64,000 bases of DNA from Burkholderiaceae bacterium (GCA_023954045.1 JAMLIR010000009.1:1-64000), one strand, 5' to 3'; positions 29,452 through 42,672 are shown, numbered from the stretch's first letter. Numbers and translations: made by a program. Notes: a model not told the origin generated them from the letters alone.

Positions 29452-29925
29452 GTGTATCTCAACGCGACGCTCATCGTCCAGATCATCGTCTTCCTGGCGC
29501 TCTGGTGGTTCACCGCCCGGTTCGTCTGGCCGCCGATCACGAAGGCGCTCGACGAGCGCTCGAAGAAGATCGCCGACGGGCTGGCCGCCGCCGACAAGGC
29601 GCGCTCCGAACTCGCCGCTGCCGAGCGCCGCGTCGAGCAGGAGCTGCAGCAGGCCCGCGCAGGCGCCGCCGAAGTGCGTTCCGGCGCCGAGAAGCAGGCT
29701 GCCGGCATCGTCGAGAAGGCCCGCGCCGAGGCTGCAGCGATCATCGCCGCCGCGCGCAAGTCGGCCGAAGACGAGGCCGTGCTCGCGGCGCAGAAGGCCC
29801 GCGACCAGTTGCGCGACCAGGTCGCCCAGCTGGCCGTGGCCGGCGCCGAGCGCATCCTGCGCAAGGAAGTCGACGCAGCGAAGCACGCCGACCTGCTGGC
29901 CAACCTGAAGAACGAGCTGAAGTAA
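29452..29925 (+). CDS. atpF: ATP synthase Fo subunit b
   Basis: A 157-residue b subunit. One N-terminal membrane helix ([23 protein letters not shown]) is followed by a long Ala/Glu/Arg-rich coiled coil that forms the peripheral stalk. The start is GTG at 29452 with GGGGG upstream. Length is typical for the homodimeric b of betaproteobacteria; there is no second b-prime gene. atpH begins five bases after the stop. Confidence 0.95.
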   Translation: MYLNATLIVQIIVFLALWWFTARFVWPPITKALDERSKKIADGLAAADKARSELAAAERRVEQELQQARAGAAEVRSGAEKQAAGIVEKARAEAAAIIAAARKSAEDEAVLAAQKARDQLRDQVAQLAVAGAERILRKEVDAAKHADLLANLKNELK

Positions 29926-29929
29926 GACC

Positions 29930-30463
29930 ATGGCCGAGTCGCTGACGATCGCCCGGCCGTACGCCGAAGCCGCGTTCAAGCTCGCGCTCGAGCAGAAGTC
30001 GTTGCCGTCGTGGTCAGACGCGCTGGCGCGGCTGGCCGTCGTGGCCGGCACCGACGTCGCGCACGACCTGATCGGCAATCCGCAACTGTCGAGCACGCAG
30101 GTCGCCGCCGTCGTCGCCGACGCCGCCGGGCAGCTCGCCGCCGAGCAGAAGAACTTCGTGCAGGTGCTGGCCGACAACGAGCGCCTGGCCGTGCTGCCCG
30201 AGATCTCGGCGCTGTTCGACGAACTGCGCAACGGCCACGAAGGCGTGCTCGACGCGCAGATCGCTTCGGCGTACCCGCTCGACGAGCGGCAGGTCGCCGA
30301 CATCGTCGCGACGCTCAAGGACAAGTACGGCAAGCAGGTCAAGGCCACGGTCCATGTCGACTCCGACCTCATCGGCGGCGTGTCGATCCGGATCGGCGAC
30401 GAGGTGATCGACGCCTCGGTGCGCGGCAAGCTGGCCCAGATGGCCGGCGCGTTGAAGCTTTAA
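29930..30463 (+). CDS. atpH: ATP synthase F1 subunit delta
   Basis: A 177-residue delta subunit, which links the top of F1 to the b dimer. The N-terminal block [17 protein letters not shown] is the family signature. The C-terminal [34 protein letters not shown] region is also diagnostic. It lies between atpF (four-base gap) and atpA (17-base gap) in the conserved order. Confidence 0.96.
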   Translation: MAESLTIARPYAEAAFKLALEQKSLPSWSDALARLAVVAGTDVAHDLIGNPQLSSTQVAAVVADAAGQLAAEQKNFVQVLADNERLAVLPEISALFDELRNGHEGVLDAQIASAYPLDERQVADIVATLKDKYGKQVKATVHVDSDLIGGVSIRIGDEVIDASVRGKLAQMAGALKL

Positions 30464-30480
30464 GGAATACGGGGAACCCC

Positions 30481-34370
<3,890 letters not shown>

Positions 34371-34380
34371 GGCGGCCATC

Positions 34381-34800
34381 ATGCACACGATTCACGTCGA
34401 CGTGGTGAGTGCGGAGCGCTCGATCTTCGAAGGGCAGGCCGAGTTCGTCGCGCTGCCCGGCGAAGCGGGCGAGCTGGGCATCTACCCCCAGCACACGCCG
34501 CTGATCACCCGCATCAAGCCGGGCGCGGTGCGCATCAAGGTCGCCGGCCAGGCCGAGGAAGAGTTCGTGTTCGTGGCCGGCGGCATCCTCGAGGTGCAGC
34601 CGAACCGCGTGACCGTGCTGGCCGACACGGCCATCCGCGGCCACGACCTCGACGAGGCGAAGGCCGAGGAGGCCAAGCGCGCGGCGGAGGAGGCGCTGAC
34701 CAACCGCACCGGGGCGATCGACTACGCGAAGGCGCAGGCCGAGCTGGCGGCGGCGATCGCGCAGATCGCGGCGTTGAGGAAGTTCAGGCAACGGAAGTAG
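34381..34800 (+). CDS. atpC: ATP synthase F1 subunit epsilon
   Basis: A 139-residue epsilon subunit. The N-terminal beta sandwich has [36 protein letters not shown]. The C-terminal helical hairpin ([16 protein letters not shown]... [19 protein letters not shown]) can insert into F1 and inhibit ATP hydrolysis. It is the last gene of the operon and is followed within 60 bases by a strong intrinsic terminator. Confidence 0.96.
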   Translation: MHTIHVDVVSAERSIFEGQAEFVALPGEAGELGIYPQHTPLITRIKPGAVRIKVAGQAEEEFVFVAGGILEVQPNRVTVLADTAIRGHDLDEAKAEEAKRAAEEALTNRTGAIDYAKAQAELAAAIAQIAALRKFRQRK

Positions 34801-34802
34801 CT

Positions 34803-34821
34803 GCCGGGACGCAGTCCCGGC
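34803..34821 (+). repeat. Hairpin directly after atpC
   Basis: GCCGGGAC and GTCCCGGC form a perfect eight-pair stem with a three-base loop starting two bases after the atpC stop. It has no T-run and precedes the real terminator, so it may protect the 3' end of the atp mRNA. Confidence 0.5.
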
Positions 34822-34851
34822 CTGGCGTCCGCGCGCACGAGCCGGACATCG

Positions 34852-34882
34852 AACACCCGCCTCGTGCGGGTGTTTCGTTTTT
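34852..34882 (+). terminator. Intrinsic terminator of the atp operon
   Basis: AACACCCGC (34852-34860) and GCGGGTGTT (34866-34874) form a nine-pair stem with a five-base loop. It is followed by TCGTTTTT. This is the clearest Rho-independent terminator in the window. Confidence 0.9.
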
Positions 34883-34971
34883 GCGGCCGGAGCCTGTATC
34901 CATCAGGCCGTCGGTTCCGGCCTTGGCGCTAGACTCGCCCTGCTCCTTCCCCGCCCCCGACGCCCCCCCGA

Positions 34972-35874
34972 ATGGATACGAACGGCGCGCTGCTGCTGGT
35001 TCCCGACTTCGCGATGATCCTGCTCGGCTACGTACTGCGCAGGCATCTCGGTTTCGAAGACCGCTTCTGGGCAGGGCTCGAACGACTCGTCTACTACGTG
35101 CTGTTCCCGGCACTACTTTTCCGCGCGCTGACCCGCGCCCCGATCGACATCGGCGCGGCCGGCCCGCTGGTCGCGACGGGCGTGATCGCGATCACCGCCG
35201 GCATCGCCCTCGGCCTGCTCGCGCGGCCCCTGTTCCGCCAGCCCGACCTGGCCTTCGCGTCGCAGTTCCAGTGTGCGTTCCGCTTCAATTCGTACATCGG
35301 CCTGGCCGCGATCGGAAAGCTGTATGGCGAACCGGGTATCGCGACCATGGGCATCGTGATGGGCGCGGTGATTCCGTACGCGAACCTGGCGTCGGTGTGG
35401 ATGCTCGCCCGCCACGGCAATCTCGGCGTCTTTCGCGAGCTGGTGCGCAACCCGCTGGTCCTGTCGACGGTGGCCGGCGTCGTGTTCAATCTCGCCGGCC
35501 TGACGCTGCCTGCGCTGCCGCAGCAGGTGCTCGGCAGGTTGAGCGAGGCTTCGATTCCGCTCGGTCTGCTGGCAGTCGGAGCCGCCCTCGAGCTGCGCGG
35601 CGCCTCCGGGGGACACGCCGGCGCCGCCGCCTGGATTCTCGCGGTGAAGCTGCTCGCGGTGCCGGCGGTGGCGTGGATGACCGCAACGGTGCTCGGGCTG
35701 CAGGGCGTCTACTTCGCAGCGGCGCTGCTGGTTGCAGCACTGCCGATCGCGCCGTCGGCCTACATTCTCGCGGTGCGGATGGGTGGCGACGGCCCGACGA
35801 CGGCCCGGTTGATCTCGGCCAGCACGCTGCTCGCGATGGTCACGCTTCCGCTGTGGATCGCCGCCGCCGCGTGA
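34972..35874 (+). CDS. AEC-family transporter
   Basis: A 300-residue membrane protein of the auxin-efflux-carrier (AEC) family with about ten helices in two five-helix repeats. The N-terminal MILLGYVLRRHLGFEDRFWAGLERLVYYVLFPALLFRAL is characteristic, as is ANLASVWMLAR near the middle. In bacteria these proteins move small organic acids such as malate or malonate. It stands alone after the atp terminator and is convergent with the LysR gene, 19 bases apart at their 3' ends, so its substrate cannot be read from context. Confidence 0.85.
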   Translation: MDTNGALLLVPDFAMILLGYVLRRHLGFEDRFWAGLERLVYYVLFPALLFRALTRAPIDIGAAGPLVATGVIAITAGIALGLLARPLFRQPDLAFASQFQCAFRFNSYIGLAAIGKLYGEPGIATMGIVMGAVIPYANLASVWMLARHGNLGVFRELVRNPLVLSTVAGVVFNLAGLTLPALPQQVLGRLSEASIPLGLLAVGAALELRGASGGHAGAAAWILAVKLLAVPAVAWMTATVLGLQGVYFAAALLVAALPIAPSAYILAVRMGGDGPTTARLISASTLLAMVTLPLWIAAAA

Positions 35875-35893
35875 GCGCGACGACGGGCCGCGA

Positions 35894-36820
35894 CTAGAGC
35901 CTGCGGCACAACTCGTAGATCGAGTCCCGCAGCCAGCTGTGCGCGGGGTCGTGTTCCATCGACTTGCTCCACACCATGTAGAGCGGCAGCGAAGGCAGAT
36001 CCAGGGGCGTCTTCAGCGTCTTCAGGCGCAGCTGGTGCGCGTAGGCCTGCGCCATGCGCCGCGGCAGCGTGCAGACGAAATCGGTGTTCTGCACGATGAT
36101 CGGCATCGATTGGAAGCCGGGTACCTGCAGCGCGATGTGCCGCGTCAGGCCGAGCCGCCTGAGCTCCCGGTCGACGATCGAGTTCCTGATTCCCCGGCGA
36201 CCCAGGCGCCCGAATACGACGTGGGGCAGCGCGAGGTACTGCGCCAGGCTCAGGCTGTCGCCGATCGCGGGGTGGTCCTGCCTGACCATCGAGACGAATT
36301 CCTCCCCGAGAAGCAGCTTGTCCTGCAATTCACCGTCGCGTTGCCGGAAGTACCGGATCGCCAGGTCGACGCTGCCGTCGCTCAGCTTCTTGGACAGCGC
36401 GGCACCGAGTGGATCACGCCGGATCCGCACTCGCACACCGGGAGCGGTCTGCATCAGCCAGTGCATGAAGCGCGGCATGATCACGGTGTCGCCGTAGTCG
36501 TCGACGACGATCACCACCGAGCGCGTCGAGGATCGGTAGTCGAACTCGTTGTCGCGCCGGCTGCGCTCCAGCCCGGCCTGCACCAGGTCGAGGGCCTGGC
36601 GGATGGGCTCGGCCAGCGCGCGTCCGCGAGGGGTGGGGGTCATGCCCTGCGCGGTACGGACGAAGAGAGGGTCGTCGAGCGCGGCACGCAGGCGGGCCAG
36701 GGCGTTGCTCATCGCCGGCTGGCTCATGCCGAGCCGGTTCGCGGCGCGTGACTGGTTCCCCTCGGCCATGATCGCGTCGAAGACCGTCAGCAGGTTCAGG
36801 TCGATGCTGCGCAGATTCAT
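35894..36820 (-). CDS. LysR-family regulator of the adjacent catabolic cluster
   Basis: A 308-residue LysR-type regulator. The N-terminal winged helix MNLRSIDLNLLTVFDAIMAEGNQSRAANRLGMSQPAMSNALARLRAALDDPLFVR is of the NodD/LinR-like subgroup, followed by the two-lobed effector domain. ATG at 36820 is chosen because the conserved 'DLNLL' motif follows at once; an ATG eight codons upstream is possible. It is divergent from the enoyl-CoA hydratase gene, with 93 bases between, the usual arrangement for an activator of the rightward operon. The likely co-inducer is the unknown acid imported by the TRAP system or its CoA ester. Confidence 0.9.
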   Translation of the reverse strand: MNLRSIDLNLLTVFDAIMAEGNQSRAANRLGMSQPAMSNALARLRAALDDPLFVRTAQGMTPTPRGRALAEPIRQALDLVQAGLERSRRDNEFDYRSSTRSVVIVVDDYGDTVIMPRFMHWLMQTAPGVRVRIRRDPLGAALSKKLSDGSVDLAIRYFRQRDGELQDKLLLGEEFVSMVRQDHPAIGDSLSLAQYLALPHVVFGRLGRRGIRNSIVDRELRRLGLTRHIALQVPGFQSMPIIVQNTDFVCTLPRRMAQAYAHQLRLKTLKTPLDLPSLPLYMVWSKSMEHDPAHSWLRDSIYELCRRL

Positions 36821-36850
36821 GTCGTCAATAAAGGTCTTCACCATAATCCA

Positions 36851-36880
36851 TTGGACCGAAGAGAATACGGCATCTAGGAT
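36851..36880 (+). promoter_or_regulatory. Promoter candidate of the enoyl-CoA hydratase operon
   Basis: TTGGAC (36851-36856) and TAGGAT (36875-36880) are 18 bases apart, facing the hydratase gene, in a locally AT-rich stretch. LysR-type activators often bind just upstream of such slightly weak promoters. Confidence 0.45.
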
Positions 36881-36913
36881 CGGCCCACCAGGAAAAGTGC
36901 GAGTGGGAGACTC

Positions 36914-37711
36914 ATGGCTGGCGCCGACTACCGCTGCATCTCGTTCGAGCAGGAGGGTCCGAAAGCGACCCTGACCTTCGACCGTCCCGATGTCCTGAAC
37001 GCGCTGAACCGCCAGCTGATCGACGAAGCGCTCGATGCGTTCGGCCGGATTGCCGCCGACACCCGCGTGCTGGTTCTTCGCGGCGCGGGTGAAAGGGCGT
37101 TCGCGGCCGGCGCCGACATCGCCGAGATGCGCGAGCGCACGCTGTGGACCGACCTCGACTTCGGCCCGCGTCGTGAACTCGCGCGAAGGATCGAGAGCGC
37201 GCCGTTTCCGACCGTCGCCGCCATCAACGGCTTCGCGCTGGGCGGCGGCTTCGAGCTCGCCCTGGCTTGCCACCTGCGCATCGCCAGCGACACCGCGAAG
37301 GTCGGGCTTCCCGAGACACGGCTCGGCATCATTCCCGGCAACGGCGGGACGGCGCGGCTGGCGCGACTCGTCGGCCGGGCGCGCGCCCTTCAGCTGATCC
37401 TTCTCGGCGAGCAGGTCGACGCCGCGCAGGCCGAGCGGCTCGGGCTCGTCAACTGGGTGGTGCCCGCGCAGGAGTTCGACCAGCGCGTCGACGCCCTCGC
37501 CGATCGGCTTGCGCAACTGCCGCCGGTGGCGACCCGTGCCGTCATCGACTGCGTGACGCGCGGCGAGGACATGACGGTCGAACAGGCGATCGAGAACGAG
37601 CACCGCTGGTTCCAGATCTGTCTGGCCAGTCCCGACAAGCAGGAGGGCGTGGCCGCCTTCCTCGAGAAGCGGCGACCGAAATTCACGGGCGTCCAGGCGA
37701 TTCCAACCTAG
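36914..37711 (+). CDS. Enoyl-CoA hydratase/isomerase family protein
   Basis: A 265-residue crotonase-fold protein, expected to hydrate a trans-2-enoyl-CoA. The oxyanion-hole segments are RAFAAGADIAEM (about 61-72) and INGFALGGGFELALACHLRIAS (about 99-120). The two catalytic glutamates expected for hydratases are present in the ELALAC region (about 113) and in GLPETRLGIIPGNGGTARL (about 131-135). It is the first gene after the LysR divergent region, with the thiolase-like gene 12 bases downstream, so it is likely an operon leader. Confidence 0.9.
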   Translation: MAGADYRCISFEQEGPKATLTFDRPDVLNALNRQLIDEALDAFGRIAADTRVLVLRGAGERAFAAGADIAEMRERTLWTDLDFGPRRELARRIESAPFPTVAAINGFALGGGFELALACHLRIASDTAKVGLPETRLGIIPGNGGTARLARLVGRARALQLILLGEQVDAAQAERLGLVNWVVPAQEFDQRVDALADRLAQLPPVATRAVIDCVTRGEDMTVEQAIENEHRWFQICLASPDKQEGVAAFLEKRRPKFTGVQAIPT

Positions 37712-37723
37712 GGAGGTGCATGC

Positions 37724-38932
37724 ATGCGCGGAGAAGTCGCGATCGTCGGCTACGGCCGGACCCCTTACAGCCGGGCCAAGCCCGGCGAGCCCGTGGTGAC
37801 GGTCGACGAGTACCTGGCCTGGGCCGCCGACCTCGCGCTGCAGCGGGCCGGCATGACCAAGAGCGATTTCGACGGCCAGGGTCTCGCGGTATCGCATGCC
37901 GAGGTCGCGCACACGGTCAACTGGAGTGCCGCGGTCGCCGAGAACCTCGGAATCTCGCCGAAGGTCCTGCTGCGGGGTGACCAGGGCGGTGCCTCCGCCG
38001 GCTCGCTGCTGATCCGCGCCGCCGCGATGATTCACGCCGGGATCGTCGACCGGGTGCTGGTCATCGGCGCCGATACGCCGTTGAACATCCCTTCGGTCGC
38101 CCCCGGCCTGCCGCTTTCTCCGGAGCGATCGCGCGGCGTGTTCTGGGACTTCCAGGGACCGTTCGGTGTGATGGGCGCGACCGGCCAGTTCGGCCTGATC
38201 CAGACCCGCTACCGCCACGAGCACGAACTCACCGACGAGCAGCTCGCGAAAATCGCCGTCACGACGCGGTTCCACGCCTCGCTGCACCCCGGTGCGATCT
38301 ACCGCACTCCGATCACCGTCGACGACTATCTGAACTCGCGCGTGCTGTCGTCGCCGCTGCGCCTGCTCGACTGTGTGCCGATCGTCAACGGCGGAATGGC
38401 CTACGTCGTGACGTCGGCGGCAACCGCCCGGAAGGTGACGGACCGCCCTGTCTATCTGCTCGGATTCGGCGAAGCCAACAACTATTACCGCGGTTCGCGC
38501 TCGCGCCCCGACGTGACCTACACCGGGTTCGCGCAGTGCGCGCCGGAAGCGTTCGGGATGGCCGGTGTTCGACACGACGACGTCGACCTGTTCCAGCCGT
38601 ACGACGACTACCCCTTCGTGGTCGTGATGCAGCTCGAGGATTGCGGCTTCTGCAGGAAGGGGCAGGGCGGCAGGTTCGTCGAAGAGCGCAACCTGAGGTT
38701 CGACGGCGATTTCCCGCTTTCGGTCGACGGCGGACAGCTCTCGGGCGGACAGCCGGGGGGCGCGATCGGCGGATTCGCGCCGATCGTCGAGGCGGCCACG
38801 CAGCTGCGCGGTGAGGCCGGCGAAAGGCAGGTCAGGGACGCGACGACCGCGGTCGCGCTGGGCTTCGGGGGCATCCCCTATGGCCGCCCCGGCAGGAGTT
38901 GCGTCACGATGATCTTCGGCACGGAGGTGTAA
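37724..38932 (+). CDS. Thiolase-fold protein without canonical catalytic residues
   Basis: A 402-residue member of the thiolase superfamily close to the SCP-x/'acetyl-CoA acetyltransferase' group that pairs with DUF35 proteins. The nucleophilic cysteine region reads LLRGDQGGASAG (about 82-93) and has no Cys. The normal GHPxGA histidine motif reads GGQPGGA with Gln343 in place of His. C-terminal blocks AATQLRGEAGERQVRDA fit the family. It may still carry out retro-aldol or Claisen chemistry with other residues, as some DUF35-coupled thiolase-like aldolases do. The DUF35 gene follows six bases later. Confidence 0.78.
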   Translation: MRGEVAIVGYGRTPYSRAKPGEPVVTVDEYLAWAADLALQRAGMTKSDFDGQGLAVSHAEVAHTVNWSAAVAENLGISPKVLLRGDQGGASAGSLLIRAAAMIHAGIVDRVLVIGADTPLNIPSVAPGLPLSPERSRGVFWDFQGPFGVMGATGQFGLIQTRYRHEHELTDEQLAKIAVTTRFHASLHPGAIYRTPITVDDYLNSRVLSSPLRLLDCVPIVNGGMAYVVTSAATARKVTDRPVYLLGFGEANNYYRGSRSRPDVTYTGFAQCAPEAFGMAGVRHDDVDLFQPYDDYPFVVVMQLEDCGFCRKGQGGRFVEERNLRFDGDFPLSVDGGQLSGGQPGGAIGGFAPIVEAATQLRGEAGERQVRDATTAVALGFGGIPYGRPGRSCVTMIFGTEV

Positions 38933-38937
38933 CGAGC

Positions 38938-39357
38938 ATGCGTCAATCGGCACAGGGCAAGCCGCTGCCCGAGATTACCGACCTCACCCGTCCGTTCTGG
39001 GCGGCCGCGCGCGACTCGAAGCTGGTCATGCAGAAATGCGCCGGATGCGGGACGATGAACTTCCATCCGAAGCCCTGGTGCATCGAGTGCGGCGACCGTC
39101 GCCTCGAGTGGACCGAGGTGCGGCCGACCGGCACCGTCTATTCGCACACCACGGCAACCACGGTCATGATGAACCTGCCGGGCTGGAAGGACGACCTGCC
39201 GGTCACCCTGTGCCTGGTCGATCTCGACGATGGACCGCGGATGTACGCGCACCTGACCCACTGCAAGCCCGAAGAGGTGAAGATCGGCATGCGCGTGCAG
39301 GCGTATTTCGAGAGGATCAGCGACGAGGCGGGCGTTCCGGTGTTCCGGCCCGCCTGA
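38938..39357 (+). CDS. Zn-ribbon OB-fold protein (DUF35), thiolase partner
   Basis: A 139-residue DUF35 protein. The N-terminal helix (PLPEITDLTRPFWAAAR) is followed by a rubredoxin-like zinc ribbon with CAGCG at about 36-40 and CIECG at about 50-54. An OB-fold domain (GTVYSHTTAT...) completes it. Such proteins bind acyl-CoA next to thiolase-like enzymes and form stable complexes with them. The gene starts six bases after the thiolase-like stop, which supports a complex of the two. ATG at 38938 is chosen because it follows an upstream GGAGGT. Confidence 0.88.
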   Translation: MRQSAQGKPLPEITDLTRPFWAAARDSKLVMQKCAGCGTMNFHPKPWCIECGDRRLEWTEVRPTGTVYSHTTATTVMMNLPGWKDDLPVTLCLVDLDDGPRMYAHLTHCKPEEVKIGMRVQAYFERISDEAGVPVFRPA

Positions 39358-39422
39358 CGGATGCGCGCGTTCGGACCGGAAAACAGAAGGGGCGATCCGC
39401 CCAACGACAGGAGGACGACACC

Positions 39423-40454
39423 ATGAAGCACAGCATCTCGCACTCGCGCCGCACGGCGACGATCGGCCTTGCCTTCGCCGCGGCGCTCGCCGCCGCGAGC
39501 GCGGGCAACGCGGTCGCCGCCGATCACCCGCCGGTCACGGTGAGCCTGATCAGCGCGCCGTTCGGCACCGGCTCGTACGTCCTCGGATCGGCGCTCGAGG
39601 AGATCTCGAAGAAACACCATCCGTGGCTGCGCGTGAGCCACGCCGAGAGTCCCGGTTTCGTCTTCAACATCAAGAAGCTCGATCGCGAGCCCGAGTTGAA
39701 GAAGACCATGATCGTCGGTTCCGGCGCCGGCGTCGCCGGCCTTGCCGCCGTGGGGGAAAAACCGTTCGACAAGAAGTATCCGCCGCTGAAGCTGCTGGCG
39801 AACTACAACCTCACCGCCGTCTGGCTCGCGACGCTCGACCCGAACATCAAGTCGATCAAGGACCTCGCGGGCAAGAAGATCGCGCTCGGACGCGCGCCGC
39901 AGATCAACTGGGCGGTGCAGCCGGAATGGACGATCCGCTATGGCTGGGGGATTCCGGCCGACCAGGTGAAGGTGCAATACGTCGGCACGAAGGAGGCCGT
40001 CGACGCGCTGCTCGACGGCACGGTGGATGCGGCGGTCGTCGGCGGCTACTTCGATCCGTTGACGAACAAGCTCGAGCTCAGCCCGCAGACGGTCGAATTC
40101 CTGGCGTCGGGGCGCAAGGTGTACCACCTTGCCTGGGGCGCCGACGCGGTCAAGAAGACCATTGCCAAGGGGATGAACATGGTGCCCGTGACCATTCCGG
40201 CGAACACCCTTCCCGGCGTCAGCGCCCCGATGGAGATCTTCGCCGACACCGCGGCGTGGATGGTCGCGCCCGAGTTCCCCGACGACCTCGCCTACGAGAC
40301 GACCAAGCTGATCATCAACAACATCAAGGCCTTCGCCGAGGTACACGCGCTCGGCAAGCTGATGTCGACTGCCGCGATGCCGTACGGAGCCGACCCGAAG
40401 GACATTCACCCGGGCGCGCTGCGCGCGTATCGCGAAGCCGGAATCATCAAGTAA
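39423..40454 (+). CDS. TAXI-family TRAP solute-binding protein
   Basis: A 343-residue periplasmic binding protein. Residues 1-33 form a Sec signal peptide (SRRTATIGLAFAAALAAASAGNAVAA) with AVA-A cleavage. The mature protein starts with VTVSLISAPFGTGSYVLGSALEEI, the typical TAXI 'GT.G..Y..G.al' block. It delivers its ligand, usually an organic acid or amino acid such as glutamate, to the TRAP permease encoded next. ATG at 39423 follows GGAGG. A strong hairpin separates it from the permease gene. Confidence 0.88.
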   Translation: MKHSISHSRRTATIGLAFAAALAAASAGNAVAADHPPVTVSLISAPFGTGSYVLGSALEEISKKHHPWLRVSHAESPGFVFNIKKLDREPELKKTMIVGSGAGVAGLAAVGEKPFDKKYPPLKLLANYNLTAVWLATLDPNIKSIKDLAGKKIALGRAPQINWAVQPEWTIRYGWGIPADQVKVQYVGTKEAVDALLDGTVDAAVVGGYFDPLTNKLELSPQTVEFLASGRKVYHLAWGADAVKKTIAKGMNMVPVTIPANTLPGVSAPMEIFADTAAWMVAPEFPDDLAYETTKLIINNIKAFAEVHALGKLMSTAAMPYGADPKDIHPGALRAYREAGIIK

Positions 40455-40468
40455 GCGAGGCGTGCACG

Positions 40469-40495
40469 CCGCAGCCGGCTCAGGGCCGGCTGCGG
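40469..40495 (+). repeat. Strong hairpin between TRAP binding protein and permease
   Basis: CCGCAGCCGGC (40469-40479) and GCCGGCTGCGG (40485-40495) make a perfect 11-pair stem with a five-base loop, 15 bases after the binding-protein stop. No T-run follows. It probably stabilises the upstream mRNA or causes partial termination, giving more binding protein than permease. Confidence 0.6.
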
Positions 40496-40680
40496 TCGGC
40501 GATGTCGGTGCGACAGACGCCCCGGTCAGGCGGGCGAAATCGATCGCGGCCCTTGTCTGCGAAGTGTCCGGTGCACCAGCGCATCGAGCCTCGTTTCAGC
40601 CAGGGCGGGATGCCAGAACAATGGCGGCACGAGCCCGGGTGGGCCGTAGCGGCAGGCGGGCAACGTGAGGAGACGCGTTC

Positions 40681-42618
40681 ATGAACGAGCGGTATGACAA
40701 GAGCGTCGAATGGATGCTCCTGATCCTCGGCCTCGGCATGCTGGCCTACCACCTGGTGTCGACGCAGTACCTCTTCTTCGGGGCATACGAGCACCAGAAC
40801 GTGCACCTGGCGTTCACGTTGGTCCTGCTGTTCCTGAACGGCATGAGGACCGCAAAGACGAGATGGAGTGCAGCCGTGCAGGGGGGGCTCGTCGTGCTCA
40901 GCCTGATCGGGACAGCCTACGTCTACCTGAACATCGGTCACCTCGAGGAGGTCATCGGTTATCCCGAGCGCACCGATCTGCTCGTAGGGATTCTTCTGAT
41001 CGTGCTGGTCGTCGAGGCGACCCGCCAGGCCTGGGGGGTCACGCTCCCGATCGTCGCCGCCCTCTTCGTCGCGTACTTCGTGTTCGGGCATCTGTTGCCC
41101 GGGCAGCTGTACCACAAGCCATTCACGATCGAGTACATCGTTTCTTACCTCAGCATCGGGCTCTCCGGAATCTACGGCACCTTCCTGTCGATCTCGGCGA
41201 ACCAGGTATTCCTCTTCGTCGTGTTCGGCGCGCTCCTCGGTGTCATCAGGGTCAACGACTTCTTCTTCGAGGCGGGGAAGATCCCCGGGCGTGTCATGCA
41301 GGGCGGCCCTGGCCAGACCGCTGTCGTCTCCAGCGCGCTGGTCGGCATGGTCTCGGGCGCCGCGGTCGCCAACGTCGCCATCACCGGCGCGTTCACGATT
41401 CCGTTCATGAAGAAGGTCGGGTTCACGCCCGAGCATGCGGGCGCGATCGAGGCCACCGCCTCCACCGGCGGACAGCTGATGCCACCGGTGATGGGTGCCG
41501 CCGCATTCATGATGGCCTCGTTCCTCGGCGTTCCGTACGCCGAAGTCATGGTCGCCGGGATCATTCCGGCGATCCTCTACTTCTGGGGCGTGATGCTCGG
41601 CGTCCAGTTCCTCGCCGTCAGGCAGGGCATCCACCCGCCTTCCGAGTCGATCGACTACGGGCTGATCGCAAGGCGCCTGCCGCTGTTCGTGCTGCCGCTC
41701 GGTGTGCTGGTGGCCATGCTGCTGATGCAATACAGCCCCGCCAATGCGGCCTTCTGGGCGATCCTGCTGTCGATCGCGTTGAGCTACGTCGGGCGCGAGA
41801 CCCGGCCCAGGCTGATGGACCTGCTGAAGTGCCTGGCCGGCGGGGCGCTGGTCGGCGCGCAGATCGGCGTTTCGCTGGCCATCGTCGGCCTGATCGCCCA
41901 GACGCTGATCACCACCGGCCTCGGCACCAAGATCGCCGGCCTGGTCGAACTGCTGAGCGCGGGCAACCTGGTCATCGCGCTGATCGTCACGATGCTCGTC
42001 TCGATCGTGCTGGGTTGCGGCGTCCCGACCACCGCCGCGTACAGCCTCGTCGCGATCGTCGTGGTGCCGATCATCATCAAGATGGGCGTCGACCCGCTGT
42101 CGGCGCACTTCTTCGCGTTCTACTTCGCGGTGATCTCGGCGCTGACGCCGCCGGTCGCGCTCGCCGCCCTGGCCGGGGCAGGGATCGCGGGCGCGAACTA
42201 CTTCAGGACGTCGATGAGTGCGTTCAAGCTCGCGATCTCCGGCTTCATCATTCCGTTCGTCATCATCTTCAACCCGGTCGTGGTGCTGCGCCCGAACGAC
42301 TGGCTGTGGGCCGTCGGATCGATGATCGCGGTCCCGTTGGGCATGACCGCATTCACGGCAGCCCTCTACGGTTGCGGGCTCACCGTGTTCACGCGCCTCG
42401 AGCGCTCGCTCGCGTACTTCACGGCGGCGATGATGTTCGGATACTCGATGTTCCGCCACATCGACCAGCTTCCGCTGGAGTACCCGATGCTCGCCCTGGG
42501 CTGCGCGTCGTTCGTGGTGCTGCTCAGGATGCAGCTGCGCGCCAGGCGCGCCGGGGCCGCTGCGCCCGGCTCCGCCGCCGGATCGGTCGGCGCGGGCCGT
42601 TCGTCGCTGATCGCATAG
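40681..42618 (+). CDS. Fused TRAP transporter permease (4TM + 12TM)
   Basis: A 645-residue integral membrane protein in which the small DctQ-like and large DctM-like TRAP subunits are joined, as is normal for TAXI systems. Conserved segments include AVVSSALVGMVSGAAVANVAITGAFTIPFMKK and the LGCGVPTTAAYSLVAIVVVPIIIKMGVDPLSAHFFAFYF block. It uses an ion gradient to take up the acid bound by the TAXI protein. The 226-base gap from the binding-protein gene is larger than usual and contains a stem-loop. It is followed by an acyl-CoA dehydrogenase gene. Confidence 0.92.
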   Translation: MNERYDKSVEWMLLILGLGMLAYHLVSTQYLFFGAYEHQNVHLAFTLVLLFLNGMRTAKTRWSAAVQGGLVVLSLIGTAYVYLNIGHLEEVIGYPERTDLLVGILLIVLVVEATRQAWGVTLPIVAALFVAYFVFGHLLPGQLYHKPFTIEYIVSYLSIGLSGIYGTFLSISANQVFLFVVFGALLGVIRVNDFFFEAGKIPGRVMQGGPGQTAVVSSALVGMVSGAAVANVAITGAFTIPFMKKVGFTPEHAGAIEATASTGGQLMPPVMGAAAFMMASFLGVPYAEVMVAGIIPAILYFWGVMLGVQFLAVRQGIHPPSESIDYGLIARRLPLFVLPLGVLVAMLLMQYSPANAAFWAILLSIALSYVGRETRPRLMDLLKCLAGGALVGAQIGVSLAIVGLIAQTLITTGLGTKIAGLVELLSAGNLVIALIVTMLVSIVLGCGVPTTAAYSLVAIVVVPIIIKMGVDPLSAHFFAFYFAVISALTPPVALAALAGAGIAGANYFRTSMSAFKLAISGFIIPFVIIFNPVVVLRPNDWLWAVGSMIAVPLGMTAFTAALYGCGLTVFTRLERSLAYFTAAMMFGYSMFRHIDQLPLEYPMLALGCASFVVLLRMQLRARRAGAAAPGSAAGSVGAGRSSLIA

Positions 42619-42672
42619 CGTCGGCACGCGGCAGCCCGGCAAATCGTCGCAATCGAATCGGGAGCACCTCGC

